From positions 1-8,159 of the forward strand of contig JABJOR010000168.1 in NCBI GenBank assembly GCA_018664265.1: DNA of 8,159 bases. Reading direction: 5' to 3'. Below, piece by piece: positions 1-6,915 of this stretch. Source of the stretch: Rhodospirillales bacterium. GTDB taxonomy: Bacteria > Pseudomonadota > Alphaproteobacteria > Rhodospirillales > Casp-alpha2. Under the pieces are notes generated by a model. The model worked only from the letters and a program-made list of their open reading frames with translations, ran no database searches and was not told where the DNA came from. The position numbers were made by a program, and so were the translations under genes. Numbering within the stretch: the stretch's first letter is position 1; every line of letters begins with the position of its first letter.

Positions 1-413
1 ACTGGGGGCTTGGCAATGTAATCATTGCACATATCACCTTCTGCATCCCCTTTGCCTTCATGCCTATCCGTGCAAGACTGGAAGGCATGGACACAACCCA
101 GGAACAAGCCGCTCGCGATCTCTATGCTACCGAGTGGGAAACATTCCGCTATGTTACCGTCCCCCAACTCATGCCGGGGATTGTTGCTGGTAGCATGCTC
201 TCGTTTGTCATCTCAATGGATGACTTCATTATTACACTGATGGTTGGGGGCGCTGGCTCAACAACCCTTCCAGTGTATATCTACAGCATGATCCGCCGTG
301 GCGTTACGCCCGAGGTTAATGCTGTATCGTCCCTGCTACTGCTTTTCTCAGTCGCTATTGTTACAGCTTATTGGGTCCTATCAAATAAAACACAGACTAA
401 AACTGTGCACTAA
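1..413 (+). CDS. PotC/PotI-type ABC transporter permease, 5'-truncated by window edge
   Basis: This is the C-terminal part (about 136 residues) of an inner-membrane permease of a spermidine/putrescine-type ABC importer. The frame is open from base 3, so the true start lies outside the window and the internal ATG at 60 is not the start. A hydrophobic segment (IIAHITFCIPFAF) is followed by the cytoplasmic EAA loop (EQAARDLYATEWETF ending in VTVPQL), which couples the permease to the ATPase. Next come the PotC-like stretch LSFVISMDDFIIT, the motif LPVYIYSMIRRGVTPEVNA, and a last membrane helix near the C-terminus. The glycine usual in the EAA loop (DLGA) is tyrosine here (DLYA). The binding-protein gene follows 41 nt later on the same strand, so the two are surely one operon; ATPase and second permease genes are expected upstream. 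Family assignment is firm, the substrate is not. Confidence 0.93.
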   Translation, partial: WGLGNVIIAHITFCIPFAFMPIRARLEGMDTTQEQAARDLYATEWETFRYVTVPQLMPGIVAGSMLSFVISMDDFIITLMVGGAGSTTLPVYIYSMIRRGVTPEVNAVSSLLLLFSVAIVTAYWVLSNKTQTKTVH

Positions 414-454
414 AACACTCCAACTTTAAATAAAACAGGAAAAGGTAAATTCAC

Positions 455-1486
455 ATGAAACGTCTATTCACGACACTTGCTGCAGCCGCTGCTGTGGCTT
501 TAACAGCCGGATCGGTCAAAGCCGATGGCGAGCTGTTTATCTACAACTGGACAGAATACACCCCCCCTGATCTGGTTGCTAAATTTGAAGCCGAAACAGG
601 CATAACCGTTTCAGTGGATACATATGATTCCAATGAAACCCTGCTTGCCAAGCTTCAGGCTGGTGCAACAGGCTATGACCTTGTTGTTCCAAGTCAGAAC
701 TTTGTACCTATCCTTGCCAATGAAGGCCTGATCCAGAAAGTGGCCGTTCATGAACTGCCGAACTACAAACATTACAAAGAGCGTTGGAAGTTCCCAGCCT
801 GGGATCCAGAACAGGAATACACCGCACCATGGCAGTGGGGCACAACATCGTTTGCCTATCATAAAGATCTCTATTCCGGCAAAGGAGAATCTCTGGAAGA
901 ATTCTTCAATCCATCAGAAGAACTCCGTGGCCGTCTGAGCACCTTCCAGACACCGGATGAAGTTGTCAGTCTTGCCAGTATCTATCTCGACATGGAGTTC
1001 TGTTCAGAAGATCCAAAGGAAATGAAGAAAATTCAGGACCTGCTGATGAACCAGAAAGACTATATCGTCGCGTATAACTCAGAAACCATGAGCGATCTGA
1101 TCGCCAGTGGTGAAGCCCTCATGACCAACCACTGGAATGGCTATGCCCGTCTGGGTCGCCTTGCCGGCGCACCTGTCGTCTATGCATATCCGAAAGAAGG
1201 CGTTGTTGGTTGGTTCGACAGCTTGGTTGTTCCTACAAGTGCCAAGAACGTTGAAAATGCCCGTAAGTTCATGAACTTCATCATGGACCCGGTCAACATG
1301 GCCATGCTTTCTGAAAACCAGGGTTATGGCGATGCCATCAAAGGCACCGCACAGTACTACTCTGACGAGCTGAAATCTGCACCGGAAGTTAATCCTCCTT
1401 CGGATGTTCCAGTGAGATTTGCAACAACCTGCTCACCGAAAGCTCAGTCTTTAATCGACAAAGTCTGGACGAAGGTTATGCAGTAA
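455..1486 (+). CDS. PotD/PotF-family periplasmic polyamine-binding protein
   Basis: This 343-residue extracellular solute-binding protein is of normal length for the family and delivers polyamine-like ligands to the permease encoded just upstream. It has a Sec signal peptide: MKRLF, then an Ala-rich core, with likely cleavage after VKA at residue 23. The mature protein opens with the family signature LFIYNWTEYTPPDLV (residues 27-41). Ligand-pocket positions known from E. coli PotD/PotF can be matched: W32, S80 (VVPS), E169, W227, W253 and D255 (GWFDSLVVP). The VVPSQNF segment, the TPDEVV segment and the C-terminal PPSDV...VWTKV resemble PotF (putrescine) more than PotD (spermidine), so specificity is open. 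The start is supported by a purine-rich Shine-Dalgarno (AGGAAAAGG) before ATG 455. A strong terminator follows, so this is the last gene of the operon. Confidence 0.93.
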   Translation: MKRLFTTLAAAAAVALTAGSVKADGELFIYNWTEYTPPDLVAKFEAETGITVSVDTYDSNETLLAKLQAGATGYDLVVPSQNFVPILANEGLIQKVAVHELPNYKHYKERWKFPAWDPEQEYTAPWQWGTTSFAYHKDLYSGKGESLEEFFNPSEELRGRLSTFQTPDEVVSLASIYLDMEFCSEDPKEMKKIQDLLMNQKDYIVAYNSETMSDLIASGEALMTNHWNGYARLGRLAGAPVVYAYPKEGVVGWFDSLVVPTSAKNVENARKFMNFIMDPVNMAMLSENQGYGDAIKGTAQYYSDELKSAPEVNPPSDVPVRFATTCSPKAQSLIDKVWTKVMQ

Positions 1487-1515
1487 GCATTTTCTGCTTA
1501 TAAACCAAACGAAAG

Positions 1516-1553
1516 CGGAGCGGCGGTCTTATGACCCCGCTCCGTTTCTTTTT
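1516..1553 (+). terminator. Rho-independent terminator after the binding-protein gene
   Basis: An 8-bp perfect GC-rich stem (CGGAGCGG 1516-1523 with CCGCTCCG 1537-1544) is extended by an inner GGTC/GACC stem (1525-1528 with 1533-1536), with one bulged C and a TTAT loop. The run TTTCTTTTT (1545-1553) follows directly. It lies 29 nt after the stop codon at 1486 and before the converging gene that ends at 1605. On the opposite strand the stem is followed by TTTCGTTTGGTTTA, so weaker termination of the leftward operon is also possible. Confidence 0.92.
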
Positions 1554-1604
1554 GCAATTGAAAATCACCACCGGAAATTACAAGGCAGTGATATTCGTAG
1601 CTTT

Positions 1605-2744
1605 CTAGAGGCCGGCTTTGACCTCATCAAACATGGCTTGCAAGCCTTCTTCATTCTGGATTTCTTCCTGGAATACACTATTGCTCAAGATGTCATCCGG
1701 ATTTTTTGAAAGGCCAAGTTCAGTCAAAGTTGCTTCGTCAACCATATCGAAACCGCTTTGAGTAGACACACCATAACCAAATTCACGAATTTCATAAGCT
1801 CGAGAATCCGGCTCTAACATGGCATCAACCAATTCATAGGCCTGATCTTTAAACTTGGACCCAGCTATGATCGAGAGACCGCAGACCCACGTCATGGCTC
1901 CGCCTTCTTTTGGGTCCATATATTTAATTGGAATGCCTTGAGCTTTCAGGCGAACAATCGATTCATTCCAGACTGTTGCGGCAACAAGTTCACCACTGGC
2001 AAGGCCTTGTTCCATAGTCGTCGAATCGTTTGAGAAAAATCTTAAATTAGGCACCATACTGTTCATTAAATTCCGGGTCGCATCCAGATCAGCTTGAGAC
2101 GTATAATCAAACGGGTTTTTCAATCCCGCCATAATCCCGGCAATGGCCACACCGTCAACAAGACTGTCAAAACAGGCCATGCGTTTTTTATACTTTTCGT
2201 CCCACAGAATACTCCAGCTTTCATTATCTATATATTCTGGAGCAAGGTCAGTGCGATAGGCAATAGAGGTCATGCCCCAATCAACAGGTGCCCAGACAGT
2301 ATTTCCATCCTGCACAACACCAGGCATCGTCCGCAGGCTGGGTAGAATATCATTCCAATTCTTCAGACGAGATGTATCAAGGCTTTCAAGCATGCCTGTC
2401 TGGTACCATTTTTTGATCTTGTAACTGCATGGGAAGATTACGTCCGGTTGGAAACCAGCAGTAAGCTTCGTTACACCTTCTTCTTCATCGCCCCAAACCG
2501 TATAACGCGGCAGCCCGCCATATTTTGCAACATAAGAAGGCCAGAGACTTTCATCATCGTACCCAGCCCAGCCAAAGACCATGGCACGGTCACTCATTTC
2601 TGTAGCCGCAGACGCCATTTTTCCGCCGATTGAATTGGTGACACCGACAATGCCAAGCATGCCCATAATACGACCAAGCTCACGACGGCTGATTTGACCT
2701 GTGCGGTATTTCTTTACAACGTCTTTGATATTAATATTAGTCAT
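1605..2744 (-). CDS. PotD-like extracellular solute-binding protein with twin-arginine-like signal
   Basis: This 379-residue protein is a second polyamine-type binding protein, encoded opposite to and distinct from the one at 455-1486. The N-terminus carries QISRRELGRIMGML: R20-R21 before a moderately hydrophobic stretch (27-38) and an ASA site around 44-46. This resembles a twin-arginine export signal, in which a folded protein is exported to the periplasm. The body follows PotD architecture: an early FGWAGYDD strand (57-64), PDVIFPCSYKIKKW (100-113), WAPVDWGMTSIAYR (151-164), a VWNESIVRLKAQG segment (258-270), and DPKEGGAMTWVCGLSIIAGSKFKDQAYELVDAML (277-310, given here only to locate it). 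The usual YNW opening is replaced by FGWAGY, so the ligand may differ. AGGGAG lies upstream of ATG 2744. The aminotransferase lies 163 nt upstream on the same strand, probably in the same operon. No permease or ATPase gene accompanies it here. Confidence 0.88.
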   Translation of the reverse strand: MTNINIKDVVKKYRTGQISRRELGRIMGMLGIVGVTNSIGGKMASAATEMSDRAMVFGWAGYDDESLWPSYVAKYGGLPRYTVWGDEEEGVTKLTAGFQPDVIFPCSYKIKKWYQTGMLESLDTSRLKNWNDILPSLRTMPGVVQDGNTVWAPVDWGMTSIAYRTDLAPEYIDNESWSILWDEKYKKRMACFDSLVDGVAIAGIMAGLKNPFDYTSQADLDATRNLMNSMVPNLRFFSNDSTTMEQGLASGELVAATVWNESIVRLKAQGIPIKYMDPKEGGAMTWVCGLSIIAGSKFKDQAYELVDAMLEPDSRAYEIREFGYGVSTQSGFDMVDEATLTELGLSKNPDDILSNSVFQEEIQNEEGLQAMFDEVKAGL

Positions 2745-2757
2745 AGCAATACTCCCT

Positions 2758-2773
2758 GATTAATTGATTAATT
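2758..2773. repeat. Tandem 8-bp AT-rich repeat in aminotransferase/binding-protein gap
   Basis: GATTAATT occurs twice in direct succession just upstream of the Shine-Dalgarno of the leftward binding-protein gene. It could be a regulator site or merely AT-rich leader sequence. The rest of this 163-nt gap (2745-2907) shows no clear promoter or terminator. Confidence 0.35.
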
Positions 2774-2907
2774 TGTTATATTCGCCTTAATCACCGTTAT
2801 CCGGTTCTTGTATTGAACTTCTATTATCGCTTAGATCATGGATATGATGCGCTTTCGTTATATCGCCGCACTATACCCTTTTGGTGGTATGTAGAGTGCC
2901 TGTAAAT

Positions 2908-4290
2908 TTACAAAACCCCCTCTTTACTCAGGTCATCCATCGTCGCCTTGATACTGGCACGAAGGATTTCACCCATTTGATCAATATCACTTTCTTCCAA
3001 AATCAACGTAGGAGAGAGAATATTAAGATGCCCTAACGGGCGCACGATTAATCCACGAGCCTGACAATGCTTGTGGACCCGTTTGCCCACATCGGCTTCC
3101 ATGGGCAGCAATTCTTTCGTATCCTTATTCGCAACATTTTCGATGCACATCATGAAATGAGAGCCGCGAACTTCACCGACAATGTCGAGGTCGCAAAGGC
3201 CGTTAAGCATTTTCTCAAAGTACGGTCCGGTTTTTTTAACTCGCCCGCAGATATCCTCACGCTCCATGATCTCAATATTCTTAAGGCCCGCGGCACACGC
3301 TGCGGGATGTCCTGAATAGGTAAAGCCGTGGTAGAACGCCCCACCCGGCGCACTGATGGCCTCATAGATATCATCAGAGATCAAAGTTGCCGAAAGCGGT
3401 TGATAGCCTGAGGATATCCCCTTGGCACAAACCAGAATATCGGGTTGCACATCAAACATATCCTTGGAGGCAAACATATGACCAAGCCGCGCGAAGGCCG
3501 TAACCACTTCGTCCGATATATAGAGCACTCCATATTTCTGGCAAACGTCCCATGTACGGCGCTGATAGCCCGGTGGCGGGACAATCACGCCCCCTGCCCC
3601 CATCAGCGGCTCGGCTATAAAGGCCGCGACGTTCTCTGCGCCCAGATCAACGATCTTGGCTTCAAGTTCAGCAATCAGGCTGTCACAGAACTCGCTCATG
3701 CTCATGCCATCCGGGCGGCGATAGCTGTAAGGTGCTGAGACATGATGGACAATATTGTTCTCCACATCCCAGCCTGTGTGATAGATCGGCCCGGTCATGG
3801 ACATGGCCATATATGTGCTGCCGTGATAGGCGTGCTGACGAGAAATAATATGCTTCTTTTCTGGCTTGCCGATGCGATTGAAATAATGATGGGCAATGCG
3901 TACAGCCGTGTCATTGGCCATGGATCCACCCGTGCCAAAGAACATTCGGTTCAGGTTTCCCGGTGCCAGCGAGGCAATTTTGCTGGCAAGCTCTACCGAT
4001 GGGGCATTGGTCAGGTTGGTAAACGAGGAATAAAAAGGAATTTGGCGTAATTGATCGGCGATTGCCTCGATCATCTCTTCCCGTCCATAACCGATATTGA
4101 CGCACCACAGGCCGCCGATACCATCAATAAACTGGTTGCCGTCAGAATCCTTGACGTAGATACCGTCCGATCCAGTCATAACCGTACAGTTATCTTCTTT
4201 CAGGGCAGACAGATCACTGAATGAATGTATAACATGCGCACGATCACGTGCCTGTAGATCTTCCGTCGAATATTGATAATTATTTTCCAT
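2908..4290 (-). CDS. Class III PLP-dependent aminotransferase (omega-amine/putrescine-pyruvate type)
   Basis: This 460-residue protein is of usual length for class III (omega) aminotransferases, which move an amino group from a terminal amine or omega-amino acid to pyruvate or another keto acid in the cytoplasm. Landmarks in order: DGIGGLWCVNIGYGR (56-70), phosphate-binding region FFGTGGSMAND (117-127), HAYHG (153-157) whose Tyr stacks on PLP, AEP (226-228), ISDEVVTAFARLG with Asp260 contacting the pyridine nitrogen, Lys290 (VCAKGISSGY) as Schiff-base lysine, HGFTYSGHPAA (321-331), and Arg417 (IVRPLG) as likely carboxylate-binding residue. The usual GSEA is GSMA here. Start ATG 4290 is preceded by GGGGAG. 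It resembles SpuC-type putrescine-pyruvate aminotransferases, and the two nearby polyamine-binding proteins suggest a polyamine or related amine as substrate. Taurine- or beta-alanine-type activity is not excluded. The gene diverges from the reductase gene at 4437. Confidence 0.9.
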   Translation of the reverse strand: MENNYQYSTEDLQARDRAHVIHSFSDLSALKEDNCTVMTGSDGIYVKDSDGNQFIDGIGGLWCVNIGYGREEMIEAIADQLRQIPFYSSFTNLTNAPSVELASKIASLAPGNLNRMFFGTGGSMANDTAVRIAHHYFNRIGKPEKKHIISRQHAYHGSTYMAMSMTGPIYHTGWDVENNIVHHVSAPYSYRRPDGMSMSEFCDSLIAELEAKIVDLGAENVAAFIAEPLMGAGGVIVPPPGYQRRTWDVCQKYGVLYISDEVVTAFARLGHMFASKDMFDVQPDILVCAKGISSGYQPLSATLISDDIYEAISAPGGAFYHGFTYSGHPAACAAGLKNIEIMEREDICGRVKKTGPYFEKMLNGLCDLDIVGEVRGSHFMMCIENVANKDTKELLPMEADVGKRVHKHCQARGLIVRPLGHLNILSPTLILEESDIDQMGEILRASIKATMDDLSKEGVL

Positions 4291-4308
4291 TTTTGGCTTC
4301 TCCCCGTA

Positions 4309-4323
4309 TTGTCGTTACGACAA
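4309..4323. promoter_or_regulatory. Candidate operator palindrome upstream of the aminotransferase
   Basis: TTGTCGT and ACGACAA form a perfect 7-bp inverted repeat around a single central T, 18 bp upstream of the aminotransferase start codon, in the divergent intergenic region. Size and symmetry fit a dimeric repressor or activator site of GntR, LacI or MarR type (inference). No regulator gene is present in the window. Confidence 0.5.
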
Positions 4324-4386
4324 CATACACTATCTCTATCTAGTAGCTGCAATTAATCTACTTTGATGGTACACGAACTCAGGTTA

Positions 4387-4406
4387 TCGAAAATGATTGA
4401 TTTCGA
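4387..4406. promoter_or_regulatory. Candidate operator inverted repeat upstream of the ferredoxin reductase
   Basis: TCGAAA and TTTCGA are 6-bp perfect inverted arms separated by 8 bp, 30 bp upstream of ATG 4437. The half-sites differ from those of the palindrome at 4309-4323, so a different regulator would be implied. It could be a regulator site for the rightward operon. No strong sigma-70 promoter could be matched near it. Confidence 0.35.
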
Positions 4407-4436
4407 ATACATTGAACATACCAAAGGCATACAAAC

Positions 4437-5648
4437 ATGAAAGTCGTCATAATCGGAGCAGGACACGCAGCTGGACAGCTCATTACTTCACTGAAAATGG
4501 ATGAAACGATTACAGGCTCTATCACCCTGATCGGGGACGAGCCGTGGTTGCCTTATCAACGCCCCCCGCTTTCCAAGCAATATCTGAGCGGTGAAATGGA
4601 TGTGGATCAGCTCTATCTGAAACCCAAAGAATTCTATAAGGCCAGCAAAGTGAATATACGTCTGGGCCACCACGCACAATCCATTGACCGGACGGCCAAA
4701 ACAGTCACCCTCGATAACGGTGATAAAGTTGCCTATGACAAGCTCGCACTGACCACGGGGACACGTGTGCGCAGGCTTTCTATTCCTGGCGCTGATCTGG
4801 AGGGCATACACTACATTCGCACAATTGATGACACAGACAATTTGCGCAAACAGTTTGCACCGGGCAAAGCCATGACTGTCGTTGGTGGCGGCTACATTGG
4901 ATTGGAAGCCGCCGCTGCAGCCACAAAAGCTGGTATGAAAGTTACAGTCCTGGAAATGGCTGATCGTGTCATGAACCGGGTGGTTGCTCCCGAAGTCTCA
5001 ACATTTTTTGAAGCATTGCATCGATCACAAGGCGTCGATATTCGCACCGATATTCAAGTTACAGGCTTTACCGGGGAACAAACCATATCCGCTATTAGCT
5101 GTAAGGATAGCCCGGATATCAAATCTGATTTATGCGTTGTTGGTGTTGGTGTCATTCCAAACACGGAGCTCGCTGAAACAGCAGGATTGAAATGTGACAA
5201 TGGCATAGTTGTTGATGATCATGCCCAAACCGAAGACCCTGACATTGTGGCCGCTGGTGATTGCACCGCCCACCCTAATGGCATCTATGGCTCTCAAATT
5301 CGTCTGGAATCTGTTCAAAACGCTGTCGATCAAGCCAAAGCTGCAGCGCTCAGCATTTTGGACAAACCAGAGACCTATTGCGCAGTCCCCTGGTTCTGGT
5401 CGAACCAATATGACGTAAAGCTCCAGATCGTTGGCTTGTCTGAAGGCTATGATCAAACTGTCGTGCGCGGCAAACCGGAAAATAGTGCGTTTTCTGTTTT
5501 TTATCTAAAGGGCGGCACCTTGATTGCCGTTGACGCCATCAACAGTGCACGAGAGTACATGATGGGACGCAAGCTGATCACCGATCATGCGAAGCCCGAC
5601 CCAACCCGGATCGTTGACACAACGATCCCTATTAAAGAACTTGTTTAA
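4437..5648 (+). CDS. FAD-dependent ferredoxin-NAD(P)H reductase (putidaredoxin-reductase type)
   Basis: This 403-residue flavoprotein passes electrons from NAD(P)H to a small [2Fe-2S] ferredoxin in the cytoplasm; its length is normal for the putidaredoxin/rhodocoxin reductase family. The N-terminal FAD Rossmann motif is VVIIGAGHAAGQ (3-14), followed by YQRPPLSKQYL (40-50) and LTTGTRVRRL (105-114). The NAD(P)-binding motif VVGGGYIGLEAAA lies at 148-160, with Glu173 at the end of the second strand (VLEM), which favours NADH over NADPH. The second FAD motif is DIVAAGDC (269-276). The C-terminal domain has RLESVQNAVDQA (289-300) and WFWSNQYDVKLQ (319-330), typical of this family. AAAGG lies upstream of ATG 4437. 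The ferredoxin gene starts 14 nt after its stop codon, so the two form a matched electron-transfer pair. The oxygenase they serve is not in the window. Confidence 0.93.
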   Translation: MKVVIIGAGHAAGQLITSLKMDETITGSITLIGDEPWLPYQRPPLSKQYLSGEMDVDQLYLKPKEFYKASKVNIRLGHHAQSIDRTAKTVTLDNGDKVAYDKLALTTGTRVRRLSIPGADLEGIHYIRTIDDTDNLRKQFAPGKAMTVVGGGYIGLEAAAAATKAGMKVTVLEMADRVMNRVVAPEVSTFFEALHRSQGVDIRTDIQVTGFTGEQTISAISCKDSPDIKSDLCVVGVGVIPNTELAETAGLKCDNGIVVDDHAQTEDPDIVAAGDCTAHPNGIYGSQIRLESVQNAVDQAKAAALSILDKPETYCAVPWFWSNQYDVKLQIVGLSEGYDQTVVRGKPENSAFSVFYLKGGTLIAVDAINSAREYMMGRKLITDHAKPDPTRIVDTTIPIKELV

Positions 5649-5662
5649 GGATAGGGAAAACC

Positions 5663-5983
5663 ATGGCTATTGTTACCTATATTTTGCACGACGGAAGGTC
5701 TAAAGACATCGAAGTCAAAACTGGTGAATCCGTCAAGGATGGTGCCGTAAACAATCTGGTTCCGGGAATTCTGGCTGAATGCGGCGGGGCGTTGGCCTGT
5801 GCCACATGCCATGTCTATGTGGACGAGCAATGGTTTGATAAGCTCGAGCCAGCTGGAGAGGTGGAAATGGATATGCTGGATTTTGCCGAAGACGTTCGCA
5901 AGAACAGCCGCCTGAGTTGCCAGATTGATATTACGGAAGAGATGAATGGGCTGGTCATTCACGTCCCGGAAGAGCAATATTAG
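5663..5983 (+). CDS. [2Fe-2S] ferredoxin, adrenodoxin/putidaredoxin type
   Basis: This 106-residue small electron carrier is of normal length for the class. Four cysteines in the classic arrangement coordinate the cluster: C40, C46 and C49 in AECGGALACATCHVYV, and C86 in RLSCQI (C-x5-C-x2-C-x36-C). The acidic stretch around residues 66-77 (EVEMDMLDFAED) is the helix that binds the partner reductase and oxygenase in adrenodoxin-like ferredoxins. GGATAGGGAA precedes ATG 5663, and the reductase gene ends 14 nt upstream. It should take electrons from that reductase and deliver them to a cytochrome P450 or Rieske oxygenase encoded elsewhere. The protein is too different from ISC-pathway Fdx in context (no hscA or iscX neighbours) to be a housekeeping copy, though this cannot be fully excluded. 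Confidence 0.93.
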   Translation: MAIVTYILHDGRSKDIEVKTGESVKDGAVNNLVPGILAECGGALACATCHVYVDEQWFDKLEPAGEVEMDMLDFAEDVRKNSRLSCQIDITEEMNGLVIHVPEEQY

Positions 5984-5997
5984 AGTCATAATCATTT

Positions 5998-6009
5998 TGA
6001 ATATATTCA
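5998..6009. promoter_or_regulatory. Perfect 12-bp palindrome between ferredoxin and SDR genes
   Basis: TGAATATATTCA is a perfect AT-rich palindrome in the 48-nt gap between the ferredoxin stop codon and the SDR start codon. It could be a regulator site or a weak internal promoter region. Palindromes of this size are expected about twice by chance in a window of this length, so support is modest. Confidence 0.25.
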
Positions 6010-6031
6010 CTCTGCAGGGGGAATAAATATT

Positions 6032-6781
6032 ATGAGCTTCACACAAAAAGTGGCCTTCGTAGCTGGTGCCGGTGGTGGTATGGGGCTTGCCATCGCAAAC
6101 GCCTTGATTGAACAAGGATGCCACGTAGGCATGGCTGATTTGAAATCAGTTCCAGATGGCATCATGCCCGGCCCGGGTGATTACCTCTATAAAGAAGGTA
6201 ATTTGAGTGATGATGATTTTGCCCATTCTGCTGTAAACGAAACAGCCTCCACCTTTGGTCGTCTGGATTACCTGATCAATACCGCAGGCGTGTTGTGGCT
6301 GGACCGTGATAAATCCGTCGTCGAAATGGATATGGATGTTTGGGATCAGGTCATGACCATCAATCTGAAGACATTCGCATTAACCAGCAGGTACGCTATT
6401 CCTCATATGCAATCTGCAGGTGGTGGCTCTATCGTGCATTTTTCTTCCATCGATGCCACAGGTGGCGATGCTCCGGCGCAAGATGCTTACGGCGCATCCA
6501 AGGCCGCAGTCATCAGGCTCGCCAAATCTCTCGCCATCCAGTTTGCTGGAGATAACATCCGCTCCAACGTGATCCTGCCCGGTCCCACCATGACACCCAT
6601 GCAGGAACGCTGGGAAGGCAATGCCGAGGCACAGGCAAATGTCGCAGGCTTCGTCCCACTTGGACGACTGGGCACGCCGAAAGACATGGCAGATGCCTGC
6701 CTGTTTTTGCTATCGGATCAGGCGAGCTATATCACGGGTGTGGAAATACCTGTCGATGGCGGGATCAAGGCACGGGTTTAG
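6032..6781 (+). CDS. SDR-family NAD(P)-dependent dehydrogenase/reductase
   Basis: This 249-residue classical short-chain dehydrogenase is of typical length and oxidises an alcohol or reduces a carbonyl. The cofactor loop reads AGAGGGMG (11-18) in place of the usual TGxxxGxG, with Ala replacing Thr. Asp36 (GMADLK) ends the second strand and favours NAD(H). NTAG (83-86) is the NNAG variant. The catalytic set is N111, S139, Y153 and K157 (YGASK). The C-terminal part contains NVILPGPTMTPM and the family-typical ITGVEIPVDGG (235-244). AGGGGG precedes ATG 6032. It is in the same orientation as the ferredoxin gene, 48 nt downstream. The stop codon TAG is made of TA from host sequence and G from the adjacent repeat element. 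Without the element the frame would run ten codons further, so the native C-terminus may be shortened. The substrate cannot be told. Confidence 0.92.
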   Translation: MSFTQKVAFVAGAGGGMGLAIANALIEQGCHVGMADLKSVPDGIMPGPGDYLYKEGNLSDDDFAHSAVNETASTFGRLDYLINTAGVLWLDRDKSVVEMDMDVWDQVMTINLKTFALTSRYAIPHMQSAGGGSIVHFSSIDATGGDAPAQDAYGASKAAVIRLAKSLAIQFAGDNIRSNVILPGPTMTPMQERWEGNAEAQANVAGFVPLGRLGTPKDMADACLFLLSDQASYITGVEIPVDGGIKARV

Positions 6782-6813
6782 TGCCCTGATTCAGAAATAC
6801 GTCACGTTCAGGA
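6780..6813 (+). repeat. Left terminal inverted repeat of the element
   Basis: These 34 bp are complementary to 7011-7044 with two mismatches, both in the inner 11 bp. The sequence begins AGTGCCCTGATTCAG. Its second base is the last base of the SDR stop codon. Confidence 0.93.
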
Positions 6814-6908
6814 CACCATTACAAGTCCTTTGACTAGGAGTTTGGTTCGCCGTGATGCCGTCGCATCACAAGGGCCGAAGGACGCAGATCAAAGGGCTTG
6901 CAATGGTG
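6814..6908. repeat. Left internal hairpin of the element
   Basis: The arms 6814-6833 (CACCATTACAAGTCCTTTGA) and 6889-6908 pair over 20 bp with two differences, one of which is a G-U wobble in RNA. Inside is a smaller hairpin, GTGATG (6852-6857) with CATCAC (6864-6869), around CCGTCG. No T-run follows, so it is not an intrinsic terminator. Confidence 0.88.
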
Positions 6909-6915
6909 CCAAAGG

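Noticed and set aside
4363..4390. Sigma-70-like promoter (TTGATG with TATCGA) for the reductase operon
   Set aside because: The match is weak, especially at the -10, and many equally good matches exist in AT-rich sequence, so it is not listed as a feature.
5663..5983. Small iron-sulfur subunit of a D-hydroxyproline dehydrogenase
   Set aside because: The cysteine spacing is that of adrenodoxin-type ferredoxins and the adjacent flavoprotein is a ferredoxin reductase, not a dehydrogenase subunit.
5645..6124. 159-codon open frame on the minus strand over the ferredoxin
   Set aside because: It is antisense to a clear ferredoxin with all four cysteines and has no family features of its own.
6852..6869. 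GTGATG/CATCAC hairpin as a terminator after the SDR gene
   Set aside because: The stem is short and no T-run follows; it is part of the larger nested hairpin of the element.
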